This document shows, in pieces, positions 32,401 through 45,685 of a DNA stretch of 64,000 nt. The translations under genes were made by a program, and so were the position numbers. The notes below the pieces were generated by a model, which saw nothing but the letters and a program-made list of their open reading frames with translations, did no database searches and had not been told where the DNA came from. The DNA is from Armigeres subalbatus (lineage: Eukaryota > Arthropoda > Insecta > Diptera > Culicidae), in assembly GCF_024139115.2 (NCBI RefSeq), contig NC_085141.1, positions 390,338,632 to 390,402,631 on the forward strand, read 5' to 3'. Numbering within the stretch: position 1 is the first letter of the stretch; every line of letters begins with the position of its first letter.

Positions 32401-35360
32401 ATTTAAATTCCTGGCGAATCAAAACTGTCTCGCAGCCGCGCTCGGGGATCCAGTGGAACAGGTTGCTCCCGAGATGGACAGCCTCTTCGCAGTAGGAAAT
32501 GACATTAAGAGGTGAATTGTGGCTTATTTGCGATGCTGCTCATGATACAGCATTGAGATGGCGATGATTGTGTTGTGAAACGGTAGCCGTTCGTTTCAAT
32601 ATTGGATATATGGTGCCCCGACAGGCATATGTGTCGTATATCTGCTGACGTTCCTAACTTTATAGGATGGCCATGCTTACATGAGCAGCATGATTATGTA
32701 GTCAGCGGAAACCAGTACTTAATTATAAACCAAATGAAGCATGTTGGTAAAATAGGTTCTGAGTTTAAATTTTTTAAATCGAAATAAACACTATAATGGA
32801 AATCCAGATAAAAGTCTGTTATAAGCGCACCGAATTAATGTTGTGAATGCTGAGCTACTCAGCCAGCCTGTGATTGAGACTTCTTCAATGCATTCCTTAT
32901 ACCTAGGATCACAAGCACTTTTGCTGAGCAAAATATGATTAAATGCGTCATGTTAATAAGTCATCAACCATGAGTTTTCAAATTTAACGTTTTTGCTGTT
33001 TTGACAAGAACAAGGGCGATACGTACAGTAAAATGTTTGCGATGAAAAAACTGGAATGCTAATCTTTTTATTTTCTTCAACCAACAAGCGCAATGTTGAT
33101 GAATGGATAATTGCCGGCCCCATTAATCATGACTGTTTCAAAACATTCTCACACATGGATTGCATTTGTGAGTTGCAGCGACAGAGACAACGCCAAACCA
33201 GAATGCGTTCTTCCGAGTACTCGCGAGCATCGTTCGTTCCGAGTCACTTACAACAACCCACCCAACCCAGCTGTTTGCTTGAGTTGTAACGAAAATGAGT
33301 TTTAAAAATCTTCCAGCTATGCTCGGTTGACATTGGGCGTCTAGTTGTGTTGGCTGGCGGCGTTATTCTTGAATTTTGTTTCCGTTCGAATTTCGAGCTA
33401 CGCTGAACGAGTTTGACAACCGGCATCCATCGGTGCGTGAACGCTTCACTGTTGAAAGATATTAATATCGGCCGCAGAAACTAATTACCATTTGGAAACA
33501 CCTTCCCGCTCGCGCGCGCACCCGTTCGGTTCGGTTGGGTTGAACTCGAATTAGAGTAATCATTAATCATCCTTTTTTGCCGCGTATCTAACAAGTTCAC
33601 TTTGGAAGTTCTTGAGAAATGGATTTTCCAACTATGAGCAGTTAGGTATCTGGATTTAGTGTTTTTTTGTGCTCATTTACTGACAACCTTGTAATGAGAA
33701 ATGAAAAATTTGTAACTGATCCAGTTGCTCGGCTGCAGTTCGTTAATGAGCAAAACATCACTTAATTGATTGTTTTCCGTTCCGGCGATTGGGGTATCCG
33801 TGTCAGCAGAGTACCTTACAAGGAAGGTAATCGTTAATATCTGCCGCGGGATTTTTTTCATCGAAGGTAAAGCGTGTTTATATTCTAATGATAAATGAAC
33901 TTCTACTCTATTTCTGGATGTGCGGGTAATTTTTTTACGTACTTGACGGTTTTTTACAAATGTGTACAATTATACACTGATCTCTTAAAAATTGAAAGAT
34001 TCCGTAATGATGCTAATGTGCGCTCTCGTCATCCTTATGATATACATTTATTGATCATACAGCAATTTATGTCTATTGATAGACCACCTTTCCTTCCATA
34101 AATATCACTTTGCAACAACAATTCATCCGCCTGACTGATCGTTTGAAGCGGGAAGCCTAGTCATGCTCGCCAACTCAAATCGTTGCAGGTAGCTCTCACT
34201 TGGACGCTGCACCAACAAGCACCGCGAGAACATCAAGGAAGACATCGATAGTCCTATGCTATGCTACACCGTCATCGCCGCATGGTCATCAGAAGCAGCG
34301 GAACCACCGATAATGAAGAACGAGCTACAAAAGATTTGCAATAAATAAATCATTTATTTGCCCATTTATAGACAGGTTCATTACGGCGAGGACCGCTCAA
34401 CAACACGCGATGACGACGACGTCGACTGATGACGGTGATGCCACATTGAGCGTGTGCCCCAGCGAGCAATCCATGGCGAGGAGGATGGTACAAAACCTCA
34501 TTCTTCGTTCGTCGAATAAAAAATCAAAATGTTTCCATCTTTGATAGAAACAATATAGAATGTGAAATTATTTTACAAAAGTTAAGATAAGTCAAAACTT
34601 ACCTAATATGTGCATTAATGACCACTCTCCTCGTTGGTATTACTGTTCAATGTTCGCCAAGTTTAATCAACCATTACCCTAGCGGTGAGCACAAGAGTGG
34701 TACCATGCTGCGGAATGGTTTCAAGTGGCTCAGCGTTGGTTCCACCCAGTTCTGATCACGCTTGCCGTGCAGAGATATTGCTTCGAGCAATAACGTTAGT
34801 TCGGTTTGATCCATACTCAGCGGCCTCGCCACCGCAGACCAATTCACCACTTTTTCGCTCTCCAATAAATTTATCATGATTCAATATAATTTATCTTTTT
34901 ATCTGATAGATTTCTGCTTTATTATGGCTTATTTGTGTATAACATTAATCAATAAATGTGTGTATTATGTAATGTGGGCCCTGATATATGCACTCGGTTG
35001 GTATTGATTTTTTTATTGACGCGACGACTACTAGCAATTGGAGCTCTGGCAAGAGAACGCAGGAGCCTTGAGGACCACCGCCCAGTCAAGACACCCACCG
35101 AGTGACGAAGTTAAGCGCTCGATATGATCGGAAAACTAGCGCATAACTCAAAGCAAAATTGATACCAGCCAACGATATAGAAATTTTGCGCAACGCAGCT
35201 TTGAAGTCCGCAAACATTCAAGATAAAGTAATAATTCAGTTTAAATCGGCACAGCTCGGAATTGCTCTTGTATTGGCAGTAACACAAATTGGATCAACAA
35301 CCGAAACATAAACGTTCAATCTTGCTAATGGTGTCCTCCTGGTCGATCCAAATGAAGCTA
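32401..35360. other. Unique DNA, no gene recognised
   Basis: Mixed composition, with GC-richer patches at 33160-33300, 33500-33545 and 34180-34480. No repeats, RNA genes or coding domains were recognised. An 11-base match to the 5S rRNA core near 35106 is too short to count. Confidence 0.4.
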
Positions 35361-35379
35361 AAATTCATTTTCGAACAAG

Positions 35380-35650
35380 AAAGAACTTGCCTTTTACCGA
35401 TAGGGCGCGATGGGGGAGTATCATGGTTCCCATAGGCGCCAACTCCTTCCAGCACCGGAGTCCGAACCGTGGACCAAAGCGACCCAAACCCATTAGGAAG
35501 TCAATATCAATTCGCGGTCCCTTCGCCGATGGTCCTCCCTCCCAGCCCCCCTGTACCGACCACAGCATTCGACGCTGTGTCACTTTGTACGGCCAAAAAG
35601 GTTATAACTGGCGTAAAGTGGAAGCTTCCGGTGGCAAAACTTTTTAATTA
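35380..35650. other. GC-rich island of unknown role
   Basis: A ~270-base block far richer in GC than its flanks, open on both strands (plus 35387-35647, minus 35583-35365). Neither product resembles a known domain. It could be an exon, a conserved element or chance. Confidence 0.3.
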
Positions 35651-36744
35651 AATTTCTCCTGGACTATGTTGTTCAAACTGCAGCCGGTGATGTGAACCGT
35701 TGGCACTGGAGGAAAACCGGCCAAGAGAAAACCCCCCGAGGCGGAACAAAAACATAAGCGTCTAATGGAGAACGCCCACCGACCGTCCTTTGGTTACCTG
35801 TGACGATGATGGCGATGGGCAGCGACTCATCTCTTTCGAAAAACGCTGAACTTGGTTTGTTTTAAGTTGTTCATCACTTTGCAGCAGCGGTGTGGTGTGT
35901 GCCATTGTTGCCGGCCCGAAAAGTGATAACGAGAACGTAGTGTCCCGTGGAGCGCTGTTTGCGTTTCAAAGGATATCACCCTTTCGGTTGATATTTCGTT
36001 CCGGTAGGTGAAATTTACTATGAAAATTATTTCTTGTAAAGTGCTTCGCATAATTTTCGTGGGAATTTTTTAATTTGCGTTGAAAAGTTTTACGTTTTTT
36101 TTCTACTATTGTGTTAAACGTTTCTCAAACATAAGAACTACAAGGAACAGCCCTATGATTGGCTGTACAAACTGTAGACGTAGAATACGAAGATAGTAAA
36201 TGTAAAATTTGTGGTCGAATAACAGATAGAATAGAACATCCAATCTGTTCGTACCTCCGAATGATTGGAAGTATTTAATAACGTGAACCTAACCGCGAGT
36301 CTTTCTTTTCCCCAACATTAACAATATTGTATAAGAATCATGAATCGATTCTTACAATCATTTCTAATCGATTGGTAGGAAAAAATTGAAAATCGGTTGA
36401 AAAATGAAGTCACTCATCAGCTACAAAAGTGTATCATTTTTTCGTGACGCGCCCATTTTTCAAACTTGTCAAGTGTACCCCTGCACTCATATCGGAAACA
36501 AAAAAGTATTATACTTCAAAAAGAGAAAGAGAGTTCAGATTTTTATTTTCACTCAGATTCTTAGTTGAAGCAACAGATTAAGACACTATATTCAGATTTT
36601 TATATGATGCCTTGTCAGTTGATGATTGCAGAATTTGCTTATTTCCTTTATGTCTTATTTCCAGAATTGAACAAGACTTTAAAATCCGACGTTTTGGCAT
36701 TTTTATTTCATCTTCTTTATTGGTAAAACTAACAATCAATTACT
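35651..36744. other. AT-rich DNA, no gene recognised
   Basis: Only short random frames; no repeats identified. Confidence 0.45.
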
Positions 36745-38885
36745 TACTTGATACTTGATGGGCTACAGCTCTTCGATCAACCTACGCCAAATGGAGTATC
36801 CATCTCCACTGGACTCGATCCTGGGCCAATCGCTTCCAGTCGCCCTGAACATTGAGCGCCCTCAGGTCCTCTTCAACTGCAAAAAGCCGTCGTGTATGCG
36901 GCCTTCCACGAAGCCTGCGGCCTCTTCCGGGTTCTTTACTAAATATTATCTACGCTTGACGTTCTTCCGGCATACGAACAACGTGTCCAGCCCACCGTAG
37001 TCTGCCGTGTTGTATAAGCTTAACAATATCCAGCCCTTTATACACCTGGTACAACTCGTGATTCATGCAACGCCGCCTGATGCCGTTATTCTGTTTACCG
37101 CCGAGTATTGTCCGCAGCACCTTACGATCTAATACTCCGAAAGCTCTCCGATCAGCCTCCTTTAACGTCCATGTTTCATGGCCATATAAAGCCACCGGAA
37201 GAATCAGAGTAGTATACAGCGCGAGTTTTGTTTTCGTTTGCAGACTTAAGCTGGTTACGAAGTCCGTAATAAGCCCTATTTGCAGCTGCAATACGCCATT
37301 TCATCTCGTCGGTAACCTCATTATCGCACATCTTTAATGTTCCAGGATACACGAATTCCTCCACCACTTTAAATTTTTCACCATCCAGCACTATTTTTCT
37401 ACCACCACCACTACTGAACCCACGTTGATTGCCAACGACCATGTACTTCGTTTTGCTGGTATTAATCGTGAGCCCAATCCTCGCTGTCTCCCTCTTAAAA
37501 GCCGCAAAAGCCTCTTCCACGGCACGGCGTTCAATATCGATAATATCGATATCGTCCGCAAATCTCAGGAACATATGCGATCTTGTGATAATGGTACCGC
37601 TTCTTTGCATGCCAACTCTCCTAATCGCACCCTCGAGTGCTATATTGAACAGTAGATTCGAGAGAGCATCACCCTCCTTTAATCCATCTAAGGTAACAAA
37701 TGATGTCGATATTTCAGCCGCAACCCTTACACTTGATTTCGATCCGTCCAACGTTATACGAATCAGCCGTATCAGTTTCGCCGGATAACCATGTTCTAGC
37801 AGAATTTATCATAATTTATTCCGATTCACTGAATCGGACGCCGCCTCGAAATCAATAAACAGATGATGGTCTGCAAGTTGTACTCCCGGAATTTATTAAG
37901 GATTTGTCTCAGGATAAACATTTGATCCATCGTTGATCGGCCCTCACGAAAACCTGCTTGAAATTCGCCGAGAAAGGACTCTTCAAGCGGTCTCAATCTG
38001 TTGAACAAAATACGGGACATAATTTTGTACGCCGAATTAAGGAGGGTTATTCCTCAGTAATTGGCGCACTCCAGTCTGTGCCCTTTCTTAAAGAGAGGGC
38101 AGATAAGGCCGTCAAACCAGCTAGCAGGCATTTCCTCGTATTCCCATATTTTTGACATCATATGGTGCAGAGCTTCATAAAGCTGCTCACTGCCATGTTT
38201 GAGAAGTTCAGCCGGGAGCTGGTCCTTCCCCGCAGCCTTATTGTTTTTCAGCTCTTTGATAGCTTTTTTAACCTCATCTAGTGTAGGTGATTCCACAGCT
38301 TGTCCATCGTCGCTAATATTTATTCTGTTCACCGATGCACCGTCACTTCATCCATTCAACAAAGTCTCGAAGTGTTGCTTCCACCTGGCAGCCACTTCGG
38401 TTTTATCTGTCAGCAAATTCCCTTGTTGGTCGTTGCACATGACGGGAGATAGCGCTGTCTTTCTCCGCACGCCATTGACATACTCATAAAACCTCCGCAT
38501 ATCGTTCTGCTCCATTTTTTCCTGCGCCTCACTAATAACTTGTTCTTCATACTCTTTTTTCTTCCTGCGGTGTTTTTCAGCCGATACTTCTTCCGCCGAC
38601 AATCGCTGGATATTGTAACGCATAGCTCCCTGTGATCTTTCGTTCGATACAGTTGACAACCGTGATCGAATTTTACTGACAACGAGGTAGTGATCAGAGT
38701 CAATGTTCGGACCTCTGAATGTCCGCACATCGATAACATCCGAGAAATGGCGCCCATCCATCAGAACATGGTCTATCTGGTTGCAAGTTTCACCATTTGG
38801 ATGTCTCCAGGAGTGCTTTCGGATGTTCTTTCGTGCAAAGTAGGTGCTACTGATGGCCATCCCTCTGGCAGCAGCGAAATTTACG
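36745..38885 (-). pseudogene. RTE-type LINE, second family, 5'-truncated
   Basis: Reading leftward from 38885: endonuclease C-terminus (NQIDHVLMDGRHFSDVIDV, NIDSDHYLVVSKIRSRL), RT (LKNNKAAGKDQLPAELLKHG, GEFQAGFREGRSTMDQMF, LKEGDALSNLLFNIALEG, catalytic FADDIDII, TINTSKTKYMVVG) and C-terminal region (VALYGHETWTLKEADRRAFG, RLRWAGHVVRMPEE). The catalytic motif is intact, but the reading is spread over at least five frames. QG is replaced by EG in the RT block. The 3' end lies near 36745. It belongs with the fragment at 16366-16745. Confidence 0.88.
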
Positions 38886-40259
38886 ACTACTTATAAAAAA
38901 TACGACTACTTATCCCTTCTCTGCCAACTATTCCTCGTGACTCCAAATAACAGAAGGCGGAAATTCTGCCAAAGGTCCAAGGCTCGTATTCTTCCACCAG
39001 TGATGACTCAATGCTCTGACTACCATTGGACAGAGGCACCTGTTTGTCCGTAGCCAGAGCATAGATTATTTGCAAGGTCCAGGGCCGATGCGTATCGTCT
39101 CGCATCTGTCGTAAAATCGCTAAATCATGGTACACGCACTCACCAGTATACACCCCCAGCAACAAACATATTGCACATCCATCACAGTAACTTATTAGTC
39201 GAATGCAACAGTTGGAATTGCGAAAAGCATTATTACCACTTGAGGTTTTAAAGTTAAAATTTTAAGTTATCGTACCGTCGTCGGTGAGACAACGGGTCAA
39301 ATGGGGGTGAGAATGGGTCATTGTTTCAACTACATAGAATGCTTGTAGAATAGATTTAATGTATCTAAGAACAATAAAACTGAATTATAAGTGACTTTTT
39401 GAACGATTTTGTTATTCGACCTCCAGACTGTCGGTGAGGGCTCGGACGTCACCCCTGACTACGGTATCCAACATTTTTTTATATTTTAAGTTATTGTAAA
39501 TTTGTTCTTAACCAGTGACATAAGTAATCGAATGAATTATCTTAAAATATGACTAAATTCTTCAATGCACCAAACTGTTCTACGTAGTTTACGTTGGGCG
39601 GTCGTGTCTTGTACATAACCCTTCAGATTTTTTCACATAAATTTCTCACTGCGCACTAAATAAAAGCAAAGTTTACTGCTCAAGTGAAAAATAATTGTAA
39701 AATAACTACCGGAAGGCGTTCAAATGATCTGTTTTTTTTTTCAAACTTTGGAGCGTTTGAAATTTATTTTCTTCGTCGCCTTGTTTATAGTCGAAAAACG
39801 CGTTGCCAAACTGGCGGTTTGAACTGAAATAATCTTATGTTACACATCTGATAATACATTATGCAGTCAATAAAAGTAGGTTTTTCAATTATTTTCCGCT
39901 AGCGTAATAAAAGTAAAGTCTTCCAAATAAATATTTTTTATACACACTCGTCATTCATACTAAAATTTTCTACTATTCCAAAAGTTTGAAACAGGAGAAA
40001 TAATTTCATAATAGAAATTTGTTGGCAGCACTACCCACGTATACATGTTAAGCATGTGTGTTTGTTGTTTGACAGACTGAGGCATTTAACTGAATGGGAG
40101 CACAATAAAAACCATTTTTATGCGGCCGAAATGGGAATGCACCAGGAAAGTTGTTTTAACTGGAACCGAAATAAACTTTCAAATTTGACTTTCAAAATTG
40201 ACCGAAATGATAGTTATTCTGCATGAAGTCACAGATAAGTCATCCAGTTATCCAAGAAA
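38886..40259. other. AT-rich DNA, no gene recognised
   Basis: A small direct repeat (TACGACTACTTAT twice, 38881-38912) abuts the LINE 5' end. 39270-39470 has GTCGGTGAG motifs at both sides that may belong to a decayed MITE. No coding signal. Confidence 0.4.
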
Positions 40260-40645
40260 TGGCTTGAGCTCATGAACAAAGATTTTCTGTCCTGTTTTAA
40301 GTATGGTACATGCTCCTTGTGGTACAGAGAAAGGATACGTAGATGATTAATTTTTCGGTTTCAAATATAAGAACATGCTCTCTGTAGTACAAAGAACATT
40401 ATGTGTTCTTAGCATATGTTCATGGTCATCCAAGAAATCCCTGGAGTCAGGCCTTTCGATCTACACACATAACTAGAGATTAGTTTTCCGGTTTCAAATA
40501 TGGTACATGCATTTTGTAGTACAAAGAACAGAATGTGTTTACAGCATATGTTCTTGGTCATCCAAGAAATTCCTAGAGTACGGCCTTTCGATCTAAACGC
40601 GGAACTAAAGATCAATTTTCCGGTTTCAAATATGGTACATGCTCT
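40260..40645 (-). repeat. 133-bp-type satellite, inverted block
   Basis: About three degenerate units (with TATGTTC(A/T)TGGTCATCCAAGA, CCTTTCGATCTA, CCGGTTTCAAATATGGTACATGC), the reverse complement of the units that follow: ATCCAAGAAAT here versus ATTTCTTGGAT there. Confidence 0.7.
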
Positions 40646-41345
40646 CTTCATAATGGGTACATTACATATTCAGAACAGGCCTTTGGATCGTTGGTTACGC
40701 GTGTCGACCTGAAGGCCTCCACTTCAGGTATTTCTTGGATAACCGTGAAGATCTTCCATACGCAGGTTCTATCATATGTACCACAATGGGTACATTACTT
40801 TTAAAAAACAGGCCTGTAGATCACTGATTTCGCGTGTAGATCCGAAGGCCCTCACTTCAGGGACCTCTTGGATAACCGTGAAGATCTTCTATACGCACAT
40901 TACATCATATGTACCACAACGGATGTATTACATTTACAAAACAGGCCTGTAGATAATTGGTTACGCGTGTAGATCTGAAGGCCTTCCTTCAGGGATCTCT
41001 TGGATAACCGTGAAGATCTTTCATACGCACATTCTTTCATATGTACCACAACGGGTACATTACATTTACAAAACACGCCTATAGATCATTAGTTGTGCCT
41101 GTAGACCTGATGACCTTCATTCCAGGGATTTCTTGGATAAACACGAAGATTTTCCATATGCAGATTCTGTTATTTGTACCACAATGGGTACATTACATTT
41201 ACAAAACAGGCCTGTAGATCATTGGTTACGCGTAAAGATCTGAGAGCCTCCACTTCAGGTATTTCTTGGATAACCACGAGCATGCTCCATACATATATTC
41301 CATTCTATGTTTCAATGTACACATATCATATTCAGAACAGGCCAA
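40646..41345 (+). repeat. 133-bp satellite, direct block
   Basis: Five to six head-to-tail units. GGGTACATTAC-type starts occur near 40655, 40788, 40921, 41053, 41186 and 41315, a 132-133 base spacing. Each unit carries ACAGGCCTGTAGATC, GGTTACGCGTGTAGA, CTTCAGG and TTCTTGGATAACCGTGAAGATCTT-like words. Orientation flips at about 40645 relative to the preceding block. Confidence 0.88.
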
Positions 41346-41442
41346 TATTAATTGAATTTATTTTATTTTTATTTAACACGGTATGATACCGCATAAAAAA
41401 CTAATTTGGTGTACTTGTAGAAATCGCACACCAATACCAATA

Positions 41443-41631
41443 CACCCAGGTTTTTTTTTACACGGTTGGAATTCATTAATTTCTCGGTTAACCTGAACTT
41501 TCACAGCTTTTTAAATACCCCCTGAATTTTCTTTGATTTTTTGTGAATTTTTTCGTGGGGTTAACTCATTGCTTCATTGACGCTGAAGGTCTTAAACGAC
41601 CAAAACCAAACCGTGTAAAAAAACCTGGGTG
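41443..41631. mobile_element. 189-bp TA-flanked MITE
   Basis: Inverted termini CACCCAGGTTTTTTTTACAC / GTGTAAAAAAACCTGGGTG directly flanked by TA on both sides, as in Tc1/mariner-type elements. No coding capacity. Confidence 0.85.
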
Positions 41632-42340
41632 TAGATTTATTTGATAGCAATCCATCGAATTTTAGACTAGACGAATGAAAATTCTCATGGACGTAAACAG
41701 ATTTTCATAAGACAAATTTAAAAATTTTGAAGGGTGTTTTGGATTTCCGATTCTCAATAAACTATGATTTGTTCAATGCGCTAATAGTACACAATGAAAA
41801 CTAGGAAATCTTAAATACGTGTTACATACAACTTAGTTAGAGTAAGTAGTTGAGATAGCGTATAAATTAGATTTGAAAACCAACTACTACCTACTACGAC
41901 GGGAATTAGCTCACTACCCTATCATGACATTCGATCAGGCTCTTCGATCAGACTCATCACATCGGAGGACAAGGAAGAAAACCAGCCCAGCAGAGAGCAT
42001 GAGCATGAGCATGAGCATGATTGACCGCCCACGGTTGCTACTCCGTTATTGCCAGGTCAGCTGTAATTACACAGGGAACCAACAGATGACATTTGGGACT
42101 AACATCATCCTCAATGTGTAAAAACTGGTGACCCAATATAAAGCAATACCAGCGCCGGCCGTGTCCGAATGCAGGTCAATTAAGGAATGGGTAGGAAAAT
42201 GTTGACGTGATACTCGCTTTGATGGAAGCCGACGAGTCATCTGCACTTCCACGAGAAATCACTGGGATGTTGGATATATGGGGTAGGGCATGTAGCGAGG
42301 CTCGTCTTGGTAAACGGTATGCTGTGTATAACGTGTAGTT
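41632..42340. other. AT-rich flank with GAGCAT microsatellite
   Basis: Four GAGCAT units lie at 41995-42020. A 24-base stretch at 41974-41997 recurs exactly at 46519-46542, suggesting a dispersed repeat. No gene recognised. Confidence 0.45.
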
Positions 42341-42344
42341 TGAG

Positions 42345-42775
42345 TATCGCGCACTAATTAGTTCAATTACTGGCCGCACTAAGTAGAACAAAAATTCCGT
42401 GATCTCGAGGCCGTTCTGTTTTAAACAAACACGTCCGATCGCGCACTTAATTTAAATAACTTACCGCACAAAGCAGAACGAAGATCCGTGGCCTCGAGAC
42501 CGTTCTACTTTCAAACGAACACTAATTTAGAAAAAAATACCTTCATGGTATCGCGATGAAGAAAAAACTAACACAATGCAAGTTCGGTGGCTTCTGCATA
42601 CTGATAATCGCGCTTCTACGACCGAACCGAAGCGCACTAATGAACTCTATCAACTTTTATTTATTACCTGGATTGTCCTGCAATTGAGAGAAAATCTCGC
42701 AAAATGTAAGCTCGGTAACTTTTGCATACCGAGAAACGCGTAACTTCAACCGAACCGAAGCGCACTTTAACACGA
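42345..42775 (+). repeat. Two degenerate duplications of 105-130 bp
   Basis: CCGCACTAAGTAGAAC..ATTCCGTGATCTCGAGGCCGTTCT (from ~42373) recurs as CCGCACAAAGCAGAACGAAGATCCGTGGCCTCGAGACCG (from ~42471). AAGTTCGGTGGCTTCTGCATACTGA (~42580) recurs as AAGCTCGGTAACTTTTGCATACCGA (~42710), both followed by ACCGAACCGAAGCGCACT. No coding signal. Confidence 0.65.
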
Positions 42776-43390
42776 TCTTTCAAGTATTCTTCTAATTTTT
42801 ACCATGATTTGGGGATGGAAATGGTAGACATTTTTTATGCCATTCATTCCGCAATGCATTCAGAGAAATAGGATTTATATATGAAATAATGAGTATAATG
42901 AAAGTACATGTAACACAATTAATAAGATAAAAATAGTAAGTTTTATCAATTTCACATGAAGAAGGTAGAATGTAATAAATCCTATATATCTTAGAACATC
43001 ATAGTTCATTATCACACATGTTTCCTGTATAGTTTACATTTATTTTAACAAGTTCACTGAAGGCAATATGCTTTCGAAATATTTTCTGTAGCTTCATACA
43101 CCTTGTAGTATATGGTGGTTCCATCAGGAGCTTCGTGCATAATAGGGTACTCAAAATTTGTTCCTATGTTACGGGTGATGTGTTTCATATGTTATTTCAA
43201 CATTTCCATCGTCATTAGATGGATACACTGTTCGAACGAATCGTGTACATTTACATCAAACATCATGCACATAATTGGAGCATGATAAACGATAGAAATT
43301 TACATTTCATTTTATCTTTACTTCACTTCTCATTTCAAATTTATGTGTTTTTAAATTTACATGTTCTATTTTATGCTATATAAATAAAAA
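42776..43390. other. AT-rich DNA, no gene recognised
   Basis: TTTACAT words recur frequently (43030-43575). No gene recognised. Confidence 0.4.
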
Positions 43391-43394
43391 AAGG

Positions 43395-43465
43395 TTAACA
43401 TGAGAATCGAACTCAGGTCCGCAGAGTGATAGCGCGTTCTACTACCACTCTACCCTCTTCACTTC
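43395..43465 (-). other. tRNA-like sequence (pseudogene or SINE head)
   Basis: On the minus strand GGTAGAGTGGTAGTAGAAC resembles a D-arm/A box, and TGAGTTCGATTCTCA forms a 4-bp T stem with the canonical TTCGATT loop/B box. The anticodon arm does not fold as a standard 5-bp stem and 7-base loop, and no clear acceptor stem pairs. This is more likely a tRNA-derived relic than a functional tRNA. Confidence 0.35.
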
Positions 43466-45440
43466 TTGAAACCAATGTTGCCCAAATAGTAACAGGTTCT
43501 GAGTTATAGCGATTCAAACATACAGTATCGAACCCGTCGTGATCGGGTTCTGGCTAGATAATGTAAATTTACATGCTCCGAGTAGGCGCATGCGCATCGT
43601 CAAGGGAAAATATCTGAGTGGATGAAGTGCAAGAATTTGGAGTTTTTCCATCGATTTAAGTAAACGCCTGATGAAGTACATGCACCGATGAAATGCAGCA
43701 TCATGGATACTGCTTTGTAGTCGCAATGGGATATCTTCACTTTAGCTGCATTTGGAGCTGCCTTGATGGAATTGTTTGTTTTGTTTACATTCTACCGAGA
43801 TTATCGCAAGCGTGGCCATCTTTAGTTTCGGTTCATATAATATCATGTAAACATAATGGTTTATAAATGAATTTTCAGGGTGAATAAAGTATTGTTTTCA
43901 ATAGAGTGTAGTAATAATGGTAAGGTGATGTATTTATACGGTTTAATTCATGCTCTGTTTATGTGCATAATTACATTGAGAAAACGATTACATGATCTGC
44001 ATTTACATTAGTTTTATTGATTACATTACCAGTAAAAGTCATTTTTTTTGCTGTGTAGATATCATTTTTGGTAATGAAACATGAGTATGTTACAACACTG
44101 CATTTTTATAGATCCTAAATCTAAATTTTTGACGCTTGACAGTTACGGCATATCTGAGCAATGTCAAACTTGTAGCTGAACAGCCCCCATAATCAGAGCA
44201 AATATCGAAGCGTGCACACGCATGATTTCTTTCAGCGAGAAAGCAAAAAAAAAATCAGGAATTGAAATTCTGTTGAGTCTCCTAATTCATCAATTTTTCA
44301 AGTGCGATAAATCAAAGCAAAACATTATTGCCGATTTCACCAATTTGAAGAGTTATGTGTAGATTGTGATTTGCCCGCTTCTTTTTCTCACACTCACTCT
44401 CATTTCGGGATGATCGATTTTTGTTACTGAAATTTACCCAATTATAACCCATTACTCGTTAGTCACATGTAAGCGTGTACACTAAATCGATTCCCGCCAT
44501 GATTTGACGTCTATTTGTTTTCAGATTGAGCACTCACACACAAATATTATACACGGAAAATCAAACTTTTTTGAGTGTATTGAGTGTGAGAAAAAGATGA
44601 CTGTGAGAAAAAAAAATCTCGCAAAACTCTTATAAAGTGCAAAAAGCGCAATACTTTGTGATTTGACGTTTAGTGTGCTTTGTGATATGATATTAAATTT
44701 CAGTGAAATGTTAGTGTTGCGAAATTTGCTGAACAAACGAAAAATGTCTATCATTCCCGGTAGTGCACTAAATTACCTAAATGTAAGCCGCTGCATACTC
44801 TATCCATTGCGATGGTTGCTATCATGGCATGACAACCCGCTATTTCACATAAACGAATAATTTACTTTAATTTTGCAATTGAAAACTATTTTTTGTAATT
44901 TTTGCCACTGAAGGTTTCAGAAATAAATAAACTTTCGTTTTTCATCAATTCATTGGTATTTTACTTCAAATTTTTACCGGGTCCAATGTTTTTTGGCCAA
45001 AAAATCAACACTCTAAAAGTAGCCGCATTTTTCCCCGTTTTTTGCAGCAACATAATTACTTCGGAAAAAGTTAGCTAAGGCTTGTAGCTTTCCATTGCAT
45101 TGGTGTTTGTTTTACTGCATAATGTTGACTTGAGAAAAAGTTATAAGCGAAAACCGCAACCCGACCTACAACCAGATACCCTTCTCTAATATTAATTTTA
45201 TTTTGGAAAATATAGAATATACAGAATATATAAACAGGTTTCTACTTCCCGTCGTATGTATATGTTCAGCTTTTCTTTAATAATTTTTGAACAGAACAAC
45301 TTTTCGTCTCTGAACAGTTTCATTTCATTCAATTTGTTTAGTAGAAGATCACGATACAAGAAGACAAAGCTAAAGTAATGTTTGAACATTTATCAATACT
45401 AATAAATAGTATCTGAAAGCGTCTTCAGAGTTAATAGAAA
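43466..45440. other. AT-rich DNA, no gene recognised
   Basis: Only short frames on both strands; no repeats beyond scattered TTTACAT words. Confidence 0.45.
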
Positions 45441-45446
45441 TCACTG

Positions 45447-45685
45447 AATTCAAGACAAAACCCTCAAAACGACCCACCTGCCCCTGCAAACAAAGACTCA
45501 AACGACGATTTGACGAATCTGACAGCTCTCCCACGCAAACCAACACCGTCAACAGGTAGCGGAATCCTTCACCTACCTATTGGTGGTGTTGGCCTGCGTG
45601 GGAGAGCCATCAGACCCGTCAAATCGCCGTCCGAATCCCTGCCCACAAAAGCAGACAAGTCGTTTTGAAAATTTTGTCTTGAATT
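45447..45685. mobile_element. Foldback MITE, ~239 bp
   Basis: Inverted ends AATTCAAGACAAAA.CC.TCAAAACGAC and GTCGTTTTGAAAATTTTGTCTTGAATT, with inner matches (GGGAGAGCCATCAGACCCGTCAAATCG mirrors CGATTTGACGAATCTGACAGCTCTCCC). The arms are about 100 bases. The TSD is unclear (AATCACTG versus AATCCAGA). No coding capacity. Confidence 0.8.

Noticed and set aside
35095..35135. 5S rRNA-like sequence (CGAAGTTAAGC)
   Set aside because: Only 11 bases match the 5S core; no flanking similarity or fold.
43395..43465. Functional tRNA gene
   Set aside because: T arm and D-arm-like box are visible, but the anticodon arm and acceptor stem do not fold properly.
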